NCBI GenBank assembly: GCA_013368325.1
Contig: JAACJK010000199.1
Coordinates: forward strand, 1-10,096
From: Ephemerocybe angulata
Taxonomy: Eukaryota > Basidiomycota > Agaricomycetes > Agaricales > Psathyrellaceae
Direction of reading: 5' to 3'
Length of the DNA: 10,096 nt
The notes below the pieces were generated by a model, which did no database searches, was not told the DNA's origin, and saw only the letters and a list, made by a program, of their open reading frames with translations. A program made the position numbers and the translations under genes. Positions 7,846 to 10,096 of the stretch are shown one piece after another. Every line of letters starts with the position of its first letter. Positions within the stretch are counted from its first letter, which is position 1.

Positions 7846-8326
7846 CTCTTCGACATTCTCTTGTTCCTCGTCGTCGTCTCCGTCTCCCTGCTCGGTCTCT
7901 CGCACTTCTGCGTTTCACCTTCAGGAGGTTCGTTTTCAGGTACACGGACTCTTGGCGCTCACCTAACTGATCGCACTAGCGGGTATCCCACACAGCGTGT
8001 ATTCCGAGAAAGCCATGTTCACTTGGACTTTCTTCTTTGGGAAGCAAGGGGAGATGGCGCGAATCGCATGCCATTGGACGGATCTGTGCAGGCGGATCTG
8101 GGAGTCGAGTGTTGAAATGATTTGAGTGTGTGACGTGCTGCATTGGGCGGGCGTGTGTGATGAGGGTGAAGAGCTGATTCTGCGATGAAATGTGGGTGTG
8201 CGGGAATGAGGGTGGATGGAAGTCCGATGCGCGTGTGGAGAAATTGGCTCAGGTACGTTCCATGGCGCTCTGAAGTTCAATACCATGGTTTCACATACCC
8301 AGGTTTCTATCCCAGAGTTAAGATGA
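7846..8326 (+). pseudogene. Decayed spliced gene, unknown family
   Basis: A stop-to-stop frame at 7846-7939 encodes a hydrophobic stretch (LFLVVVSVSLLGLSHFCV) and ends at a donor, GTACAC. A 40-nt intron (7940-7979) has CCTAAC as branch and CACTAG as acceptor. The next exon continues in phase with AGIPHSVYSEKAMFTWTFFF and KQGEMARIACHWTDLCRRIW, then meets TGA at 8123. Past that stop the same frame still reads like protein (VCDVLHWAGVCDEGEELILR). From about 8181 another frame takes over (CDEMWVCGNEGGWKSDARVE), up to a good intron at 8253-8302 and then VSIPELR and TGA at 8324. No ATG precedes the first exon. An in-frame stop plus a shift suggest a broken gene; splicing that I have not found could also explain it. 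Confidence 0.35.
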
Positions 8327-8449
8327 GCGCCTCTCAATAACAGGTACATAATATATACATTGCTTGCTCTCGACACCGGAGACCCGCTGAACTCGGTGCG
8401 CCCGCGTCCTCTCGGCGCTAAGTCCGTTCTCCCATAGCCAGCGTAATGC
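8327..8449. other. Spacer with an A/T-rich TATA-like stretch
   Basis: TAATATATAC at about 8348 is the most A/T-rich point. No coding sequence is supported here. A long minus-strand open frame crosses this region (7963-8604) but has Ser/His/Pro/Arg-rich composition and no family features. Confidence 0.3.
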
Positions 8450-8475
8450 GTGACTGATGCGGACGCATCAGTCAC
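8450..8475. promoter_or_regulatory. Perfect palindrome upstream of a TATA-like box
   Basis: GTGACTGATGCG at 8450-8461 and CGCATCAGTCAC at 8464-8475 are exact inverted repeats around GA. It begins 50 bp upstream of TATAT at 8500. A shorter GTGAC-TGAT-GTCAC repeat begins 50 bp upstream of the TATA box at 9687. A bZIP-type operator is one possibility. Confidence 0.6.
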
Positions 8476-8613
8476 ACGCCCTCCCCCTTTCGTTTTGTTT
8501 ATATCCCCACGCCCTTTCGTTCCATCCCCCACATTCCTTTCTTCCCTTACCCCCTCTCCTTCCCTCTCTCTCCCTAGTTGCGCGGTGCTCTTCGTCGACG
8601 ACAACGACGACAG

Positions 8614-8672
8614 GTTAGTCGCATTCTGTATTCAGGACATCGTTCTTTCGCTGACTTTCCTACCTTCGATAG
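8614..8672 (+). other. Putative intron 1 of the plus-strand unit
   Basis: Donor GTTAGT after GACGACAG; branch CGCTGAC about 20 nt before the CTTCGATAG acceptor; 59 nt. Confidence 0.5.
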
Positions 8673-8709
8673 GCCACGACGCACCAAGCCACACTCAGCA
8701 ATGCCTCAA

Positions 8710-8764
8710 GTAAGCCAGATAATTGGTCTTCATACATCATTCGCTAACTGTGTGTCTTGACTAG
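8710..8764 (+). other. Putative intron 2 of the plus-strand unit
   Basis: Donor GTAAGC, branch CGCTAAC about 18 nt before the CTTGACTAG acceptor; 55 nt. Confidence 0.5.
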
Positions 8765-9284
8765 TGCACTCGACTCTCAAGCTCAGTTCCTCCCGGAGGT
8801 CAGTATCTTCCTTCACCGGTTTCCACACGTTCACGCCCTCACGTCGCTTGCACTCTGCGATCGCCTTCAGAACGCCAGCATCCCCCCGTTGCCGACTCCT
8901 CAACCGTCCATCATCTGACGTCACGAACACTGGACGCCTCCATTCGCAGTCGTCGATACCGTACTTGTCAATATACTTTAGGTTTGGAATGGGATACAGA
9001 AGTCGGCGCACGCGCCTGTACACCACACAACAAACCCTGAGGCCACAGATGTCCCATATCTCTAGAGTACGCAGAGCTTGCGAACCACCCCAGATAGATA
9101 TCTTGTCCCGAGCTACTCACTCACCCAGATCTGCGATGCACTGGGCCCCATGCAGCCATGCCGGCCTCCTCGCCCCGCTCACCACTTTCAAGCATTCTAT
9201 TCGTTTCAAGGCACTCGCCAAGACCTTGGCACTGGCTTTCTGTCTACACGCGTGGAAGAAATGGTCCGCTAGTATACATTGCAT
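8730..9284 (-). CDS. Hypothetical protein, two exons, unknown family
   Basis: The minus strand is open and has coding-like codon use. Exon 1 from ATG 9284 to 9125 gives MQCILADHFFHACRQKASAK, then LASALKRIECLKVVSGARRP and AWLHGAQCIADL. A 63-nt intron (9062-9124; GTGAGT donor, CTCTAG acceptor) keeps the frame into exon 2 (9061-8730), with RRLLYPIPNLKYIDKYGIDD, CEWRRPVFVTSDDG and LKAIAECKRREGVNVWKPV, and a TGA at 8732-8730: 163 residues. Two overlapping donors (GGTGAGTGAGT) allow another join, to acceptors at CCTCAG or GTACAG, also in frame. The charged, Trp/Tyr-containing sequence looks real, but I cannot name its family. The frame stays open upstream of the ATG to about 9391, so the true start may be further 5'. 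It overlaps the plus-strand unit that starts at 8500. Confidence 0.45.
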
Positions 9285-9446
9285 GAGAGAATTGTGCTCA
9301 GGTGAACGGATAAGGGGACGTAAGCGTTCGAAAGCGGGCGATCCAAGCGCGCGCGCCAGTCTATTTTGGTCTTTGTTGATTTACTCGTGGGACTCCTGGC
9401 TTTCGCACACCAGATCTGAGAGTCCCGAGCGGTCAGGAAATTTGGG

Positions 9447-9452
9447 TATAAA
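9447..9452 (+). promoter_or_regulatory. TATA box
   Basis: GGGTATAAAGC is followed by a C/T-rich leader (about 9480-9560) and then TCCTTCGACGACGCC ... GAGCTCGAG, with a good donor GTGAGT at about 9602. That is the layout of a fungal promoter and first exon, but no ATG lies in the exon and no matching acceptor is clear, so the transcript is undefined. Confidence 0.4.
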
Positions 9453-9636
9453 GCTGGGTGGGGCGGCTGGGTCGTTCAGTATCATTCCTTTCCTGCTTTC
9501 CTTCTTTTCTCCCGCGCTCTCACTACGTTCCTCTATTCCCATTTCTATCTCCCCACGTCGTACTCATATCCTTCGACGACGCCGGCAACAACGAGCTCGA
9601 GGTGAGTCCATCGTCCGCCCTCCCGCATCACCCGCC

Positions 9637-9650
9637 GTGACTGATGTCAC
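9637..9650. promoter_or_regulatory. GTGAC-TGAT-GTCAC inverted repeat
   Basis: Five-base perfect arms around TGAT. It shares the ten-base GTGACTGATG with the palindrome at 8450 and sits at the same distance (50 bp) from the next TATA box. Confidence 0.55.
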
Positions 9651-9686
9651 GTTCGTCCCTTTCGGATCCAAGTCTCACGCTTCGCC

Positions 9687-9692
9687 TATAAG
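9687..9692 (+). promoter_or_regulatory. TATA box of the right-edge gene
   Basis: CCTATAAGAGCC is followed by a pyrimidine-rich leader (CTCCTTTCTTTCCCTTCACC) and, 82 bases on, by the ATG at 9769. Spacing and composition fit a fungal core promoter. Confidence 0.55.
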
Positions 9693-9746
9693 AGCCCAGC
9701 CACGTCGCTCCTTTCTTTCCCTTCACCCACCACCACATCACCCACA

Positions 9747-9779
9747 TTCGAGCTCGTCGTGCACGACGATGAGCTCGAA
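9747..9779. repeat. Inverted repeat covering the start codon
   Basis: TTCGAGCTC and GAGCTCGAA flank a GTCGTGCACGAC core, itself palindromic; the ATG at 9769 lies in the right half. A related sequence (GAGCTCGTTGTCGACGACGA followed by CGAGCT) recurs at 9867-9892 in the next exon. Confidence 0.65.
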
Positions 9780-10096
9780 CATTTTCAGCGAGTAAGTTCT
9801 CCCTCCTCACTCCGCTATCCTTTGGCTCACTGTTGTCTTGCCCTTGGCTCACTGTCCATCCGCTCGGAGCTCGTTGTCGACGACGACGAGCTGCTCATTT
9901 CAGGTGAGCTGGTTTCACGTTCAATATTTGTTTAGCCCCCTCTCTGACTGGCTCTAATGTTCTAGACACCTCCGTGCTCACTGTTCGCGACGACCTGGAG
10001 GTTAGTAGGCCGTGCCCTTTCGCTCCCTGCTCACTGACAAATCTTCGATAGACGCACCACCCACGACTGGCGGACTCCGCTACTCCGCTCTGCATG
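9769..10096 (+). CDS. 5' part of a spliced gene, cut by the window edge
   Basis: ATG at 9769 follows a TATA box and a pyrimidine-rich leader. Exons 9769-9791, 9870-9903, 9966-10000 and 10052 to the edge are joined by introns of 78, 62 and 51 nt. The last two have good signals: GTGAGC...CTCTAAT...TTCTAG and GTTAGT...CACTGAC...CGATAG. The first intron has a strong GTAAGT donor but a weak acceptor (CTCGGAG). Without splicing the frame ends at once (GAG TAA). The product starts MSSNIFSDSLSTTTSCSFQ, continues TPPCSLFATTWRRTTHDWRT and runs off the edge; no domain is visible yet. Another frame through exons 2-4 is also open (LVVDDDELLIS, DTSVLTVRDDLE), so the coding phase is not settled. The 3' end is missing. 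Confidence 0.4.

Larger units (their letters stand above)
8500..9040 (+). other. Plus-strand transcription unit start with two introns
   Basis: TATAT at 8500 is followed by a C/T-rich leader (8510-8578) and a GAC-repeat exon ending at 8613. Two well-formed introns follow: 8614-8672 (GTTAGT; branch GCTGAC; acceptor CGATAG) and 8710-8764 (GTAAGC; branch GCTAAC; acceptor GACTAG). The first ATG, AGCAATGCCTCAA at 8701, gives after splicing (8701-8709 joined to 8765-9040) a 94-residue Ser/Arg/Thr-rich product ending TGA at 9038-9040, with no recognisable domain. The exon sequence overlaps, antisense, a minus-strand frame that looks more like protein. So this may be a noncoding or regulatory transcript, or the 5' end of a gene whose true frame I have not found. 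Confidence 0.35.

Noticed and set aside
7963..8604. 213-codon minus-strand open frame
   Set aside because: Composition is Ser/His/Pro/Arg/Thr-rich and nothing is recognisable; it is antisense to better plus-strand exons and crosses a palindrome and a TATA-like box.
8916..8923. TGACGTCA, a CRE-like site
   Set aside because: It lies inside the coding-looking exon at 8730-9061; an eight-base palindrome alone is weak evidence of regulation.
8764..9795. 343-codon plus-strand open frame
   Set aside because: It runs through two TATA-box promoter regions, is Ser/Arg/His/Pro-rich with no domain, lacks support for its start, and opposes a better minus-strand frame.
1..10096. tRNA or rRNA genes and telomere repeats
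   Set aside because: I looked for GGTTCGA-type B boxes, cloverleaf arms, rRNA-like blocks and runs of TTAGGG and found none that hold up.

Overview
The window looks like nuclear DNA of a filamentous basidiomycete (agaricomycete) fungus. The main evidence is a minus-strand gene at 6108-7657 that rebuilds, through eleven short introns of 41-97 nt, into a 301-residue multi-pass membrane protein with the DUF6533 signature, a family I know only from basidiomycetes. Short introns with GT(A/G/T)(A/C/G)GT donors, CTNAC/CTGAC branch sites and (C/T)AG acceptors recur across the right half. I see no bacterial operon, tRNA, rRNA or CRISPR array.

Left part (about 1-4460): repeat-derived DNA with no intact gene. 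Two related elements, a long copy (about 82-1761) and a short copy (about 3628-4460), lie in the same orientation. They share a 5' hairpin module, a middle part and a 3' tail. The long copy carries about 830 bp more, including older degenerate copies of the hairpin module. Most differences between the copies are transitions at CpG sites, as expected of methylated repeats. The space between them (1762-3627) holds a dispersed family of short palindromes (CACTCGC/GCGAGTG and CCGTCGG cores), a C/T-rich stretch that may be a captured Ser/Pro-rich coding fragment, and a strong hairpin at 3453-3556.

Middle (4461-6107): a weak spliced plus-strand reading frame with one good intron (4842-4901), then a minus-strand fragment of an APN1/endonuclease IV-type AP endonuclease (core 5521-5697). 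The fragment lacks a start codon and its N-terminal half, the expected ENxAG glutamate is not where it should be, and it carries a 15-bp tandem duplication, so it is very probably a pseudogene.

Right (6108-10096): the DUF6533 gene; a decayed plus-strand gene (7846-8326) next to its 5' end; then two promoter units (8450 onward and 9637 onward), each with a GTGACTGATG inverted repeat 50 bp upstream of a TATA-like box, a pyrimidine-rich leader, GAC-repeat exons and a similar first intron. The first drives a plus-strand transcript start that runs antisense over a coding-looking minus-strand gene (8730-9284). The second leads into a spliced gene that runs off the right edge. A third TATA box (9447) lies between them.
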